A stretch of 64,000 nucleotides of DNA from Sorangium cellulosum So0157-2 (GTDB lineage Bacteria; Myxococcota_A; Polyangia; Polyangiales; Polyangiaceae): contig NC_021658.1 of NCBI RefSeq assembly GCF_000418325.1, positions 310,001 to 374,000 on the forward strand, written 5' to 3'. Under the pieces are notes generated by a model, which was not told the DNA's origin, ran no database searches, and saw only the letters and a program-made list of their open reading frames with translations. Made by a program: the position numbers and the translations under genes. Of the stretch, positions 18,154 to 27,100 are shown piece by piece; position 1 is the first letter of the stretch; each line of letters starts with the position of its first letter.

Positions 18154-19674
18154 ATGGAGACGCGCAAGCCGGTCATTCTTGGTTTCATGGGCAACCGGGG
18201 GTTCTTCCCCACGGAGTTCGCGGTGGAGGGCGCGCGGGCCACGGCCGGGGTCGTCGAGGCGCTGCTCGGAGAGCACGTCAAATACGTCGATCTAGGCAAT
18301 GTGGAGTCCTACGCAGACGCCAAGCGCGCTGCGGGGGTGGCTCAGGAGCATCGGCAGGGGGTCGATGGCGCCGGCGCTATCGGCGTGATCTGCTCCATGT
18401 ACAATTTCTCGGATGAGAACGGCATCCGGGACTTCCTGCGCCTCGCGGATCTGAACATCCCGGTGTTGATCCACACGGAGCCGGACGTGCGTGGCCAGGG
18501 GAGGATGGGGGAGCGGGGCCGTCGTGACGGCGCTTGTGGCCGTTTCTCCGCGGCCAACGCCCTGCGCCACATCGGCTATCCCTACACCTTGACGACGAAG
18601 CACTGCGAGTCGGTGCGCTCTGCCCACTTCGCGCGGGATCTGCACGCGTTCTATGCCACGTGTGTGCTGGCCTCCAAGTTCCGGCGTCGCGGCCGCGGCG
18701 TTCGCCTGGGGCTGGTGGGGTCGGGGCCGGACGCCTTCCAAACGGTCACCCACGTCTCCACGGAGCTCCTGGGGCACATGGGGTTGAGCACGGTGGGGCT
18801 GGAGCTGATCGCCCTGGATCGGCAGATGCGCCAGGTCGACGCGGCGCAGCTCTCCGACAAGCGCGACGAGATACGCACCCACTTCGGCGCGGTCGATGTT
18901 CCGCCGCCTTCGCTGGACGCCATCGCGCGCATGGGCGTGGTCTTCGACCGCTTCATTCGCGACAACGACCTGGACGGCATCGCCGTGCGCTGCTGGACGG
19001 AGATGCAGAAGTACCAGATCGGCGGGACGGTCGGGGTCATGCCGTGCACGTGCATGAGCATGCTCTCGGACAAGCTCTTGCCCGCCGCGTGCGAGACGGA
19101 CATCGCGGGCTGGATGGGGATGTACATGCTGCAATGCGCGTCCGGCCTGGTTCCGGTCCTGGGGGACTGGAACAACATGTTCGACGACGATCGAGAGGAG
19201 GTCGACCTGTTTCATTGCGGCGTCTGGGCCAAGAGCGTCATGCACCCCGGGGCCAAGATCACGGAGCATCAGATCCTGGCCAAGGAGGTGGGCAAGGACA
19301 ACAGCTGGGGCGCGGTCGACGGCGATCTCAAGCCCGGGACGTGCGCTTTTCTGCGCCCGTGCACCAACGCGCGGGAGGGCAACATCTTCATGTATGGCGG
19401 CGTGGGGCGCGTGACGGAGGAGCGCATCAAGACCTTTGGCACGCGCGGCCGCGTCCACATTCCGCGCATCCAGAAGCTCTTCCGCCACGTCACCGACCCC
19501 AAGCGGGCGGTGGAGCACCACACGGCCCTCGTCGTGGGCGAGGGCCAGGCTATCGCCACCACCATGAAGGCCGTGCGAGACGCCCTGCCGTACATCAACG
19601 CCCAGGCGGGCCTGAGCCAGACAGGCCGCGAGTTGATCGAGTACTACGAGCACAGCACGGTGGAAGAGCTCTAG
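18154..19674 (+). CDS. L-fucose/L-arabinose isomerase-family protein
   Basis: 506 residues, length and overall layout of the FucI/AraA-like sugar isomerase superfamily. N-terminal Rossmann-like domain (VILGFMGNRGFFPTEFAVEG), a middle segment with VRLGLVGSGPDAFQTVTHVS, and the C-terminal region GIAVRCWTEMQKYQIGG ... PCTCMSMLSDKLLPAACETDIAGW that carries the acidic metal ligands of the family. It probably interconverts an aldose and a ketose; the substrate cannot be told. Because xylose isomerase precedes it, a pentose such as arabinose or xylose derivatives is plausible. ATG 18154 follows GAGAGGGG by about six bases. Two Cys-rich stretches are unusual but fit the subfamily. Confidence 0.82.
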   Translation: METRKPVILGFMGNRGFFPTEFAVEGARATAGVVEALLGEHVKYVDLGNVESYADAKRAAGVAQEHRQGVDGAGAIGVICSMYNFSDENGIRDFLRLADLNIPVLIHTEPDVRGQGRMGERGRRDGACGRFSAANALRHIGYPYTLTTKHCESVRSAHFARDLHAFYATCVLASKFRRRGRGVRLGLVGSGPDAFQTVTHVSTELLGHMGLSTVGLELIALDRQMRQVDAAQLSDKRDEIRTHFGAVDVPPPSLDAIARMGVVFDRFIRDNDLDGIAVRCWTEMQKYQIGGTVGVMPCTCMSMLSDKLLPAACETDIAGWMGMYMLQCASGLVPVLGDWNNMFDDDREEVDLFHCGVWAKSVMHPGAKITEHQILAKEVGKDNSWGAVDGDLKPGTCAFLRPCTNAREGNIFMYGGVGRVTEERIKTFGTRGRVHIPRIQKLFRHVTDPKRAVEHHTALVVGEGQAIATTMKAVRDALPYINAQAGLSQTGRELIEYYEHSTVEEL

Positions 19675-19779
19675 CGGCTCGAAGGCGGCGCGCGTCGCCC
19701 GGGCAGCACGAGCGCCGCGTCGAGCGATCGAAGGCTGAGCGCCTCGTGCCGACGGCAGGGTCGCAGTGTGGGCCCCGCC

Positions 19780-19915
19780 TCGGCCGGTTACCGCCGCCGC
19801 CGGCCCTGCCCGAGCCTCCCCCGGCGCCCCCCTCGGACGCCGCGCCGCGCACGCCGAGCCCGCCTCCGCGGCCGCCGCTCCCGCCCCCGCGAGCCACGGC
19901 CCCTCGCCCAGGACG
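19780..19915 (-). pseudogene. Relic 3 of the Gly-rich repeat family
   Basis: Minus-strand text GGGSGGRGGGLGVRGAASE then GGAGGGSGRAGGGG, matching the GLGV-x-GAAS-x-GGAGG module of relic 2 at 14.5 kb. The surrounding sequence in the same frame is not protein-like and no terminal module is left. It sits in the 540-bp gap after the fucose isomerase-family gene. Confidence 0.4.
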
Positions 19916-20049
19916 CGCGCCGAGGCGGGTCCCGCTCGTGACCCGGCCGAACTTGCGGTAGGCTCCCTGCACCATGAGCGACGTTGAAAATGTCCTTGTC
20001 GTGGCGCCGCGTCTGTCGGCGGAGGACCGGGCGGCCGTGGCGGCCCAAG

Positions 20050-20187
20050 GTGCCGATGGATCCGGCCGCTCGCATCGGGGCAGGCTTGGCCGGAGGCAGC
20101 TGGAGCGAGATAGAGCCCCTCATCGAGCGGAACCTGTGCTCGGCGGGGCTTCGCGTCAATGTCTATGATCTCCCGGGTCAGCGGTGA
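20050..20187 (+). pseudogene. C-terminal relic of a macro-domain protein
   Basis: Forty-five codons up to a TGA at 20187 read PMDPAARIGAGLAGGSWSEI, then EPLIERNLCSAGLRVNVYDLPG. This is the C-terminal signature of macro (ADP-ribose-binding) domains: RIG-x-GLAGG-x-W, a helix with PLIE, then a final strand V-x-VYD. The N-terminal two thirds, including the ADP-ribose-binding loops, are absent. A short frame from ATG 19974 runs upstream in a different phase and may be an unrelated fragment. Confidence 0.55.
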
Positions 20188-20218
20188 GCCGCCGCCCCGC
20201 CCATCATCAGGTGCAATC

Positions 20219-20827
20219 GTGTCGAAGGTAGATCTCAAGAGGGAGCTCAAACATCTCTACCAGGCATCCGCGAAGGAGGTGGTCCAGGTCGACGTGCCGA
20301 AATTCGAGTTCCTCATGATCGACGGCGAGGGCGACCCCAACACATCACAGGCGTATGCCGAGGCAGTGGAGGCGCTGTTCTCCGTCTCCTACACGGCGAA
20401 GTTCATGGTGAAGAAGGGGGCGCGAGGGATCGACTATGCGGTCATGCCTCTCGAAGGCCTATGGTGGTCGGATGACATGTCCGTCTTCACCGCCAACGAC
20501 AGGTCGAGGTGGAAATGGACGATGATGATCATGCAGCCTCACTTCGTGGAGGAGGCGGTGATTCGCGCGGCCATGGCGGAGGTGAGGCGGAAGAAGGCGC
20601 TCCCCGCGGTAGACGCCCTCCGGCTGGAGAGCTTCACCGAAGGACCATGCGCTCAGATACTTCACATCGGCCCCTTCACGGAAGAAGGGCCGACCATCCA
20701 GCGAGTCCACGATTTCATCGATGCGCGCTCGGCGCTCGCGGGAAAGCACCACGAGGTGTATCTGAGCGACATACGGCGCGCCGATCCAGCCAAGTGGAAG
20801 ACCATCATCCGCCAACCCATGGAGTGA
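20219..20827 (+). CDS. GyrI-like domain protein
   Basis: 202 residues from GTG 20219. The text VVQVDVPKFEFLMIDGEGDP, PLEGLWWSDD, WKWTMMIMQPHFV and ILHIGPFTEEGPTIQRVHDFI follows the GyrI-like small-molecule-binding fold (stand-alone SHS2-type proteins). Such proteins bind or hydrolyse diverse small compounds; they lack the DNA-binding part of AraC or MerR regulators, as here. The upstream frame overlaps the macro-domain relic and is discarded. The ribosome site is weak. The C-terminal phrase YLSDIRRADPAKWKTIIRQP is characteristic of this subfamily. Confidence 0.85.
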   Translation: MSKVDLKRELKHLYQASAKEVVQVDVPKFEFLMIDGEGDPNTSQAYAEAVEALFSVSYTAKFMVKKGARGIDYAVMPLEGLWWSDDMSVFTANDRSRWKWTMMIMQPHFVEEAVIRAAMAEVRRKKALPAVDALRLESFTEGPCAQILHIGPFTEEGPTIQRVHDFIDARSALAGKHHEVYLSDIRRADPAKWKTIIRQPME

Positions 20828-20937
20828 TGGCTGGCAGACCGTTCGCGCCGACGCCGCTCCGCGGCGCGGCTTGACTCAGGCTTCGCCCACAGAAAACACG
20901 CGCTCCCTCACCACCACGACCCGTCCTCGGAGGTTCT

Positions 20938-21324
20938 ATGAAGCGAGTTACTGGCATCGGCGGCATCTTCTTCAAAGCCAAGGACGCTCCGGCGCTGCAG
21001 GCTTGGTACAAGCGCCACCTCGGGATCGATGTTCAAGCATGGGGCGGCACGGCTTTTACCTGGACCGACGGCGAAGGTAAGCCGGTCGCCGGCACGACCG
21101 TCTGGTCCATCGCCCCGGCGCAAGGCGATCAATTTGCGCCCAGCGCTGCGACGTTCATGGTCAATTACCGGGTCGAGGATCTCCACGCCCTCGTCAAGGT
21201 CTTGCGCGAAGAAGGCTGCAACGTCCTCGAGAAGATCGACGACTCCGAGTACGGAAAGTTTGCCTGGGTCATCGATCCCGAAGGAAACAAGGTAGAGCTT
21301 TGGCAGCCGCCTGCCGGCCAATGA
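20938..21324 (+). CDS. VOC/glyoxalase-family protein
   Basis: 128-residue single-domain VOC (vicinal oxygen chelate) protein built of two beta-alpha-beta-beta-beta units: VTGIGGIFFKAKDAPALQAWY then the second unit MVNYRVEDLHALVKVLREE, ending FAWVIDPEGNKVELWQP with the acidic metal ligand of the family in VELW. Substrate unknown; members include glyoxalases, dioxygenases and antibiotic-binding proteins. GGAGG lies six bases before ATG 20938. It lies 110 bp after the GyrI-like gene on the same strand, so co-transcription is possible. Confidence 0.88.
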   Translation: MKRVTGIGGIFFKAKDAPALQAWYKRHLGIDVQAWGGTAFTWTDGEGKPVAGTTVWSIAPAQGDQFAPSAATFMVNYRVEDLHALVKVLREEGCNVLEKIDDSEYGKFAWVIDPEGNKVELWQPPAGQ

Positions 21325-21391
21325 CCAGGGCGATCGGCCTCAGCACGGATTCGCGGCCTGACAGAGGCTCCCCGTCATGTCTGGCGACCGT

Positions 21392-22915
21392 TCAATCGGA
21401 GGTGCGCTGCATGCTCTGGAGGATGGTGTCCAGGTTCCACGTCTCCGGCTTCTGCCGGGGAGGGAACTCCTGGAACGAGGCCACGAACTTCCTGGCGAAG
21501 GCGAGGGCCGGGATGATCACGAAGGCATGGTCGATGCGCCACTTGTCGTAGAGGATGCTGCCCTGATCGGCCCTCTCGAAGGGATCGGCCCGGAGGTCGA
21601 AGAGCTTGGGCAGGCGGAGCGGCACGAATGGCTCCTGCCAGACGAGGAGCCCCTGGGCGCGCTGCTCGGCGAAGACGACCTTCCAGCGATCGTAGCGGAG
21701 GGCGACGACCTGCCCCTCGTCATTCACGTAGAAGAACTCGCGCCGCGCGCTCGGGCCGGCGCCGGAGAGCAGCGCCGTCTGATCGTAGCCGTCGAGATGG
21801 ACCCGGAACGTCTTGCCGCCGGCGCGGTAGCCCGTGAGGAGCCGCTTCTTCACGTCGCGCACGCCCGCCGCCGCGGCCAGCGTGGGGAGCCAGTCCTCGG
21901 ACGCGACGATCGACGTGTCGATCCGGCCGGGCGCGATGACGCCGGGCCAGCGCGCGAGACAAGGCACGCGATAAGCGCCTTCGTACTGCGTGTTCTTCTC
22001 GCCCCTGAACGGCGTGGTCCCGCCGTCGGGCCAGGTGAACGACTCGGCGCCGTTGTCGGTCGTGTAGATGACGAGGGTGTCCCCGGAGATGCCGAGATCG
22101 TCGAGCGCCGAGAGCAGCCTCCCGACGTGCCCGTCGTGCTCGACCATGCCGTCGGCGTAGACGCCGAGCCCGGTCTTGCCCGCGGCCTCGGGCTTGAGGT
22201 GTGTCCAGACGTGCATGCGCGTGCTGTTGAACCAGACGAAGAAGGGTCGCTCCGCCTCGTGCGCGCGCTCGATGAAGCCCAGCGTGGCGGCGAGGACCTC
22301 CTCGTCGATGGTCTCCATCCGCTCGCGGGTGAGCGGCCCCGTGTCCTCGATCCGCTGCCCGCCACGGCCATCGGCCCAGCTGTGGACCACGCCGCGCGGG
22401 CCGAACTTCTCGCGGAACCTCGGGTCCCTCGGGTAGTCCGGGTGCTCGGGCTCCTCCTCGGCGTTCAGGTGGTAGAGGTTGCCGAAGAACTCGTCGAAGC
22501 CGTGCATCGTCGGCAGATGCTCGTCGCGGTCGCCGAAGTGATTTTTGCCGAACTGCCCGGTGGCGTAGCCGAGCGGCTGGAGGATCCCGGCGATCGTGGG
22601 ATCGTCGTCGCTGAGCCCCCGCTTCGCGCCCGGGATGCCGACCTTGGTGAGGCCGGTCCGGAGCGGCGTCTGGCCCGTCATGAGGGCGGCGCGCCCGGCG
22701 GTGCAGCTCTGCTGTCCGTAGTAGTCGGTGAAGAGGATCCCTTCGCGCGCGATGCGGTCGATGTGGGGCGTCTCATAGCCCATCATTCCCCGGTTGTACG
22801 CGCTCAGGTTGAACCAGCCGATGTCGTCGCCCATGATGATCAGGATATTCGGCTGCTCCCTGCTTCCCTTCCTGGTGCGAGCTCCGCCGCGCGGACGCCG
22901 TGCCTGCTGTCCCAT
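21392..22915 (-). CDS. Arylsulfatase-type sulfatase
   Basis: 507 residues of the formylglycine-dependent sulfatase family, which hydrolyses sulfate esters. Metal-binding MGDDIGW at 28-34, the modification site Cys71 in SCTAGRAALMTG (C-x-A-x-R instead of the commoner C-x-P-x-R), GKNHFGD, and TTDNGAE further on. To be active Cys71 must be converted to formylglycine by a maturase that is not in this window. No signal peptide is visible in the annotated start; the text before QPNILIIMGDD is basic and low-complexity, so the true start may be later or a signal may be missing. Convergent with the VOC gene. Confidence 0.92.
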   Translation of the reverse strand: MGQQARRPRGGARTRKGSREQPNILIIMGDDIGWFNLSAYNRGMMGYETPHIDRIAREGILFTDYYGQQSCTAGRAALMTGQTPLRTGLTKVGIPGAKRGLSDDDPTIAGILQPLGYATGQFGKNHFGDRDEHLPTMHGFDEFFGNLYHLNAEEEPEHPDYPRDPRFREKFGPRGVVHSWADGRGGQRIEDTGPLTRERMETIDEEVLAATLGFIERAHEAERPFFVWFNSTRMHVWTHLKPEAAGKTGLGVYADGMVEHDGHVGRLLSALDDLGISGDTLVIYTTDNGAESFTWPDGGTTPFRGEKNTQYEGAYRVPCLARWPGVIAPGRIDTSIVASEDWLPTLAAAAGVRDVKKRLLTGYRAGGKTFRVHLDGYDQTALLSGAGPSARREFFYVNDEGQVVALRYDRWKVVFAEQRAQGLLVWQEPFVPLRLPKLFDLRADPFERADQGSILYDKWRIDHAFVIIPALAFARKFVASFQEFPPRQKPETWNLDTILQSMQRTSD

Positions 22916-23378
22916 GTCCGGATCATGCGCGCGGGCGTCCAGACCGGGAGCAGGGCGGCGCGATGTTCATCCACTTCCGGTGTCGCCCGCGGTCCCGGGG
23001 CCGGAGTCTCCGTCGCCTGGGTCGCGTCCCGGATCTCTCGGAGCGTCCGCCGCAAGTCGGGGTACGCCTCGATTGGCGCGAAGGTGCCTGCGTCGGGGAA
23101 AATCCGGCTCGCTGGTGAGAGAACTCTGGGAGCGGCACCCTGTCTGACGCCACCACTGGTAAAAGAGCGACTCACCGGGAAGGCGACGGCGCTGCCCGTC
23201 GGGGGTCTCATTGGCCCTCGCCGAGCATGTGTTCTCCTCCAAAGAACGTAAGCAGGTGCGTGGCCCGTGGGCTCCGGGTATACGCTTCCCGCGCGATCGT
23301 CCGCGTCGCCGAGGCGATCTCGCTCACCTCGCAGCGCGCCCGAGCCAGACCGAGCCCCCTCGCCCAAGGAGATGCACC
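22916..23378. other. Divergent intergenic region, sulfatase/methyltransferase
   Basis: 463 bp that must hold both promoters. A minus-strand open frame (22840-23367) contains text such as APIEAYPDLRRTLREIRDAT that could be a gene relic, but it has no ribosome site and overlaps the sulfatase start, so I do not call it a gene. Confidence 0.35.
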
Positions 23379-24134
23379 ATGCAAATCACCCTGTCGCCCC
23401 AGGACTACGCCACCGCGTTCCGCCTCCTCTCCGCGACCTCCAGGCACCCGGAGAACATCGCGGAGGCCATCCGGCAGCGCATCGTCCCCGACCTGCCCGA
23501 GCAGCCGTCCTTGCTCGACGTCGGCGCCGGTCCCGGCGCCATCGCGGCGCGGCTCGCCCCCTGGTTCGGCGCCATGACCCTGATCGAGCCGAACGAGGCG
23601 CAGCTCGGCGCGTCCGCGCCGGCCGGCGCCGAGATCTTCCGCGACACCTTCGAACGGTTCGAGTCGCCGCGCCGTTACGATCTCGTCCTCTGCTCCCACG
23701 TGCTCTACCACGTGCCCCTCGCGGCGTGGGGCGGCTTCATCGACAGGCTGCTCTCGTTCGCGAAGCCGGCGGGGTACTGCGCCATCGTCCTCGGGGCCGA
23801 TCGGGGGCAGAACTACGAGATGCACCGCGATTTCACGTCGACGGTCATCGACAGCTCCGTGCTCATCGAGACGCTGCGGGACAAGCAGCTCGCGTTCGAC
23901 GTGGTGGGGAGTCACAACGCCTACACGGCGGAGACGCTCGAAGAGATGGTCACGCTCTGTCGCTTCTTCGTGCTCGCGGACTGCATCTCCGCCGAGCAGC
24001 TCGCCGCGATGACGGAGGGCGAGGCGCGCGCGCTCGACGAGAAGATCCGCGGGCACGCCGCGCGGTGCAGGACCGAGGACGGCGCGTACCGGCTGAGCCA
24101 GGACGACGACACGATCATCCTCCGCCGGGCGTGA
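23379..24134 (+). CDS. SAM-dependent methyltransferase
   Basis: Class I methyltransferase, 251 residues, cytosolic. The SAM-binding motif I is LLDVGAGPGAIAARL (about 51-65), followed by the acidic loop MTLIEPNEAQ and the post-motif YDLVLCSHVLYHVPLAAW typical of ubiE-like enzymes. The N-terminal 45 residues (YATAFRLLSATSRHPENIAEAI) form the cap that usually determines substrate. The substrate is unknown. ATG 23379 is preceded by AAGGAG (23366-23371), which decides the start. It converges on the large VWA lipoprotein gene with 35 bp between stops. Confidence 0.9.
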   Translation: MQITLSPQDYATAFRLLSATSRHPENIAEAIRQRIVPDLPEQPSLLDVGAGPGAIAARLAPWFGAMTLIEPNEAQLGASAPAGAEIFRDTFERFESPRRYDLVLCSHVLYHVPLAAWGGFIDRLLSFAKPAGYCAIVLGADRGQNYEMHRDFTSTVIDSSVLIETLRDKQLAFDVVGSHNAYTAETLEEMVTLCRFFVLADCISAEQLAAMTEGEARALDEKIRGHAARCRTEDGAYRLSQDDDTIILRRA

Positions 24135-24169
24135 CCGTCCCGCCGCGCCTCGACGGCGTCCTCGGCGCG

Positions 24170-27100
24170 TCAGCGCGCGACCGCGCCGAGATCCACGGAC
24201 GCCTTGTCGGTCATGATCACGAAAGGCCGCTCCTCGAAGCTCAGGCCGCCCTTGCCGTCGTGGTCGACGATCTGCAGCTTGCCCATGCCGTAGCCCATCG
24301 GGCCGCGCGCATAATAATGGGCTTGCAGGGTGTACCGGCTGGCCCGCCGGTCCCGGGGCGCGCGGATGGTGAAGCACTCGGGCCCGTAACCGGTGGTGAC
24401 GTCGGCGTGGAGGCGCCCGCCGCTCGGCAGCGCCGGGCTCTCGTAGTAGGCGTGGCCGCCGCGGTCGTCCCGGATGTGGAGATCGACGTCGTTGGCGTCG
24501 GTCTCCCAGGTCAGCACGAAGCGGAGCGACGGCGCCCGGTCGAGGGCGGCGCCCGCCCTCGCGAGCCGGGCCAGGATGGCAGGCCGGCGCGCCGGCTCCG
24601 CCTTGAGCCACGCGGCGGCGACGAGGCCGAGGTCCTCGCGCAGGATGCCCTCGACGCCGGCGAAGCGCCCCGACGGGTAGCGGCGCGCGAGGCCCGCCGC
24701 GAGCGCGTCGAAGGCGGCGGCGTGCTCGCCCCGCTTGAGGCGCGCGAACGCGAGCAGGCGGTGGCTGGAGGGGTGATCGGGGCGCTGCTCGCGCGCCTTC
24801 TCGTAGGTGTCCACCGCCAGATCGAGGCCCGCGTCGGCCGGGAGGCGCTCGAGGCGCGCGCCCGCGAAGCGGCGGAGGTCCGCGCGCGCCGGGAACAGGT
24901 CGATGAGCGAGCCGTACGCGCGGGCGGCGCCCGGCGCGTCGCCCGCGGCCTCGAGCGCCTCGCCGAGCGCGACCAGCGCGAGCACGTCGCCGGGCGCGTC
25001 GGCGTGCCAGGCCGAGGCGTCGCGCGCCGCGGCCTGCGCGTCGCCGCGGGCGAGGAGGTCGTGGACCCGCGCGAAGCGGCCGGTGTACGGCTGGACCGGC
25101 GGCCCCGGCTGCTCCGGGGGCGGCGCGGCGGCGTGCGGCGCGGCGGCGGCGTCCGGAGGCGCCAGCTGGAGCGGGTACACCACGTCGACGCTTCCGGCCT
25201 CGGGCCGAGGGAAAGTCAGCCCGTAGAAAGCGCGGATCACGCAGGAGACGACGGCCCCGTCGGGCAGATCGGATCCGCCGTCGCGCGCGTTCACGACCGC
25301 GCCGCTCGGGTCGATGGTGAAGCGCACGGCGACGCGGCCCTGCAGGCGGGGGCTCCGCTCGAGCCCGCGCTCGTAGCAGAGGCGGAAGCGGCCGAAGCTC
25401 TGGCGCACGATGCGCTGGATCACCTCCGGCGGGAAGCGGCCGCTCACCTGGGTTGCGCCCATGCGGACCGAGGGCGCCGCGGTCCGGTGGTGGCCGCCGA
25501 GGCGGCCGTGCCCGCTGCCGAAGCCCTGGCCGGCGCCCGCGGACGGCGCGGGCGCGGCGGCGCCGTGGCCCAGGGTGCCGATCGCGCCGAGGCCGATGCC
25601 CTCGCCGCGGCCGCCGCCGCCCTCGCCGATGCCCGATAGCCCCAGCCCGCCCGCGCCGAAGGACTCCTCGCGCGCGCCGGGAGGCGGCGCCGGCGGCGCG
25701 GGGGGCGGGCGCAGGGCCGCGGCGTCGCCGGCGGCGTCGCCGGCGCGCCGGCCAGCGGGCGGCGCGGCTGCCTGCGGCTGCTCGGCAGGCGGCCACGCGC
25801 GCTTCTGCACGGCGATGCGGCCGCCGTCCACGGTCAGGATGTCGGCGAGGCCGCGCCGGGGGATGTCGAAGCGCTCGTAGTCGCCCTCGGTCTCCAGCAC
25901 GAGCAACGCGGTGTACGGGCTCAGCACCCGGTGCGCGATCGAGAGGTCGACGACCTGCTTGCGGAGGGCGTCCTGGCCGCCGGGCGCGACGTCGCCGGCG
26001 AGGAGGCCGTCGATCTTCGCCCGGGCCCAGGCGCGCTCGAGCAGGGGGCGCTCCACGTCGCGGAGGTCGGGCGTGGAGGTGCGGCCGTCCACCGTGATCC
26101 GGACCGGCAGCTCGGCCGGCACCTCGGCGTAGACGAGCGCCTCGTCGCCGGGTTGCACGCCGTCCAGCGCGCGGGGCCAGACCCAGCGCGCGCCCTCGAC
26201 GCTCACCGCGATCCCGGAGCGGGTGGCCGAGGAGAGGCGCCGCTCGAGCTCGGCGACGCCGCGGGCGCCGTCGATCACGGCGCCGTCGCGGGGCAGGCCC
26301 GCCGTGACGAGCTGCCGGAGGACGGCCTCGTCGCGGAGGCCGCCGAGCGCGACCGCGTCGAGCCGCTCGACGCCCGCGTCGCGCAGCGCCGCCGCGGCGC
26401 CGCGCAGGGCGCCCGGCGCGACCTCGCCCGCGGTGGCGACGCCGTCGGAGAGGAGCACCACGCGAAGCGGCCCGCGGGCGCGCGCGCGCTCGCCGGCCCA
26501 GCGGAGCGCGCGGCCGAGATCCGAGGCGCCGAGCGCCCTCCGCTCGCGGATGCGCCGGAGCTCCGCCTCGCCGAACGCCGAGGCCGCGCCGTCGAAGACG
26601 GGGGCGACGGTCTGGTCGTAGCAGGCGACGGTGAGCGGCGCGTCCGGGCCGCCCGCGCGCGCGGCCGCCCGCGCGACGGACGCGAGCAGGCCGAGCTGCT
26701 CCTCGAGATCGAGCGCCCGCGAGGCGCTTGTGTCGACGAGGACGACGGCGGAGGCGAGCGGATCGGGCCGCGGCTCCACGGCGGGGCGCACGCGGGCGAG
26801 CGCGAGCTCGCCGCTGCGCAGGCCGCCCCGCGCCTCCGCCTCCGCGAGGCGCGCGGGCTCCACCACGAAGTCGGCGTCGGGCGCCGCGTCCGTCCGGTGG
26901 AGCGCGTGGATCGGCGCGGCGGCGCCCGCGACGGTGGCCTCGAGATCGAGGTAGCTCACGACGGGGAGGCCGCGCAGCGGGACGGTGAAGGGGGCGTCGG
27001 GGCGGAGCTCCTGGGAGTACGCGAGGACGATCTCCTTCACGCCGCGCGGCGGGATGGGGAAGACCCGCGCGGTCACCTCGTTGCCCGCCGCCTGCTCGAG

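Noticed and set aside
18292..20250. 652-codon minus-strand frame opposite the fucose isomerase-family gene
   Set aside because: Shadow; only its Gly-rich part coincides with a relic that I annotate in a better frame.
21377..23251. 624-codon plus-strand frame opposite the sulfatase
   Set aside because: Shadow of the sulfatase, whose motifs are all on the minus strand.
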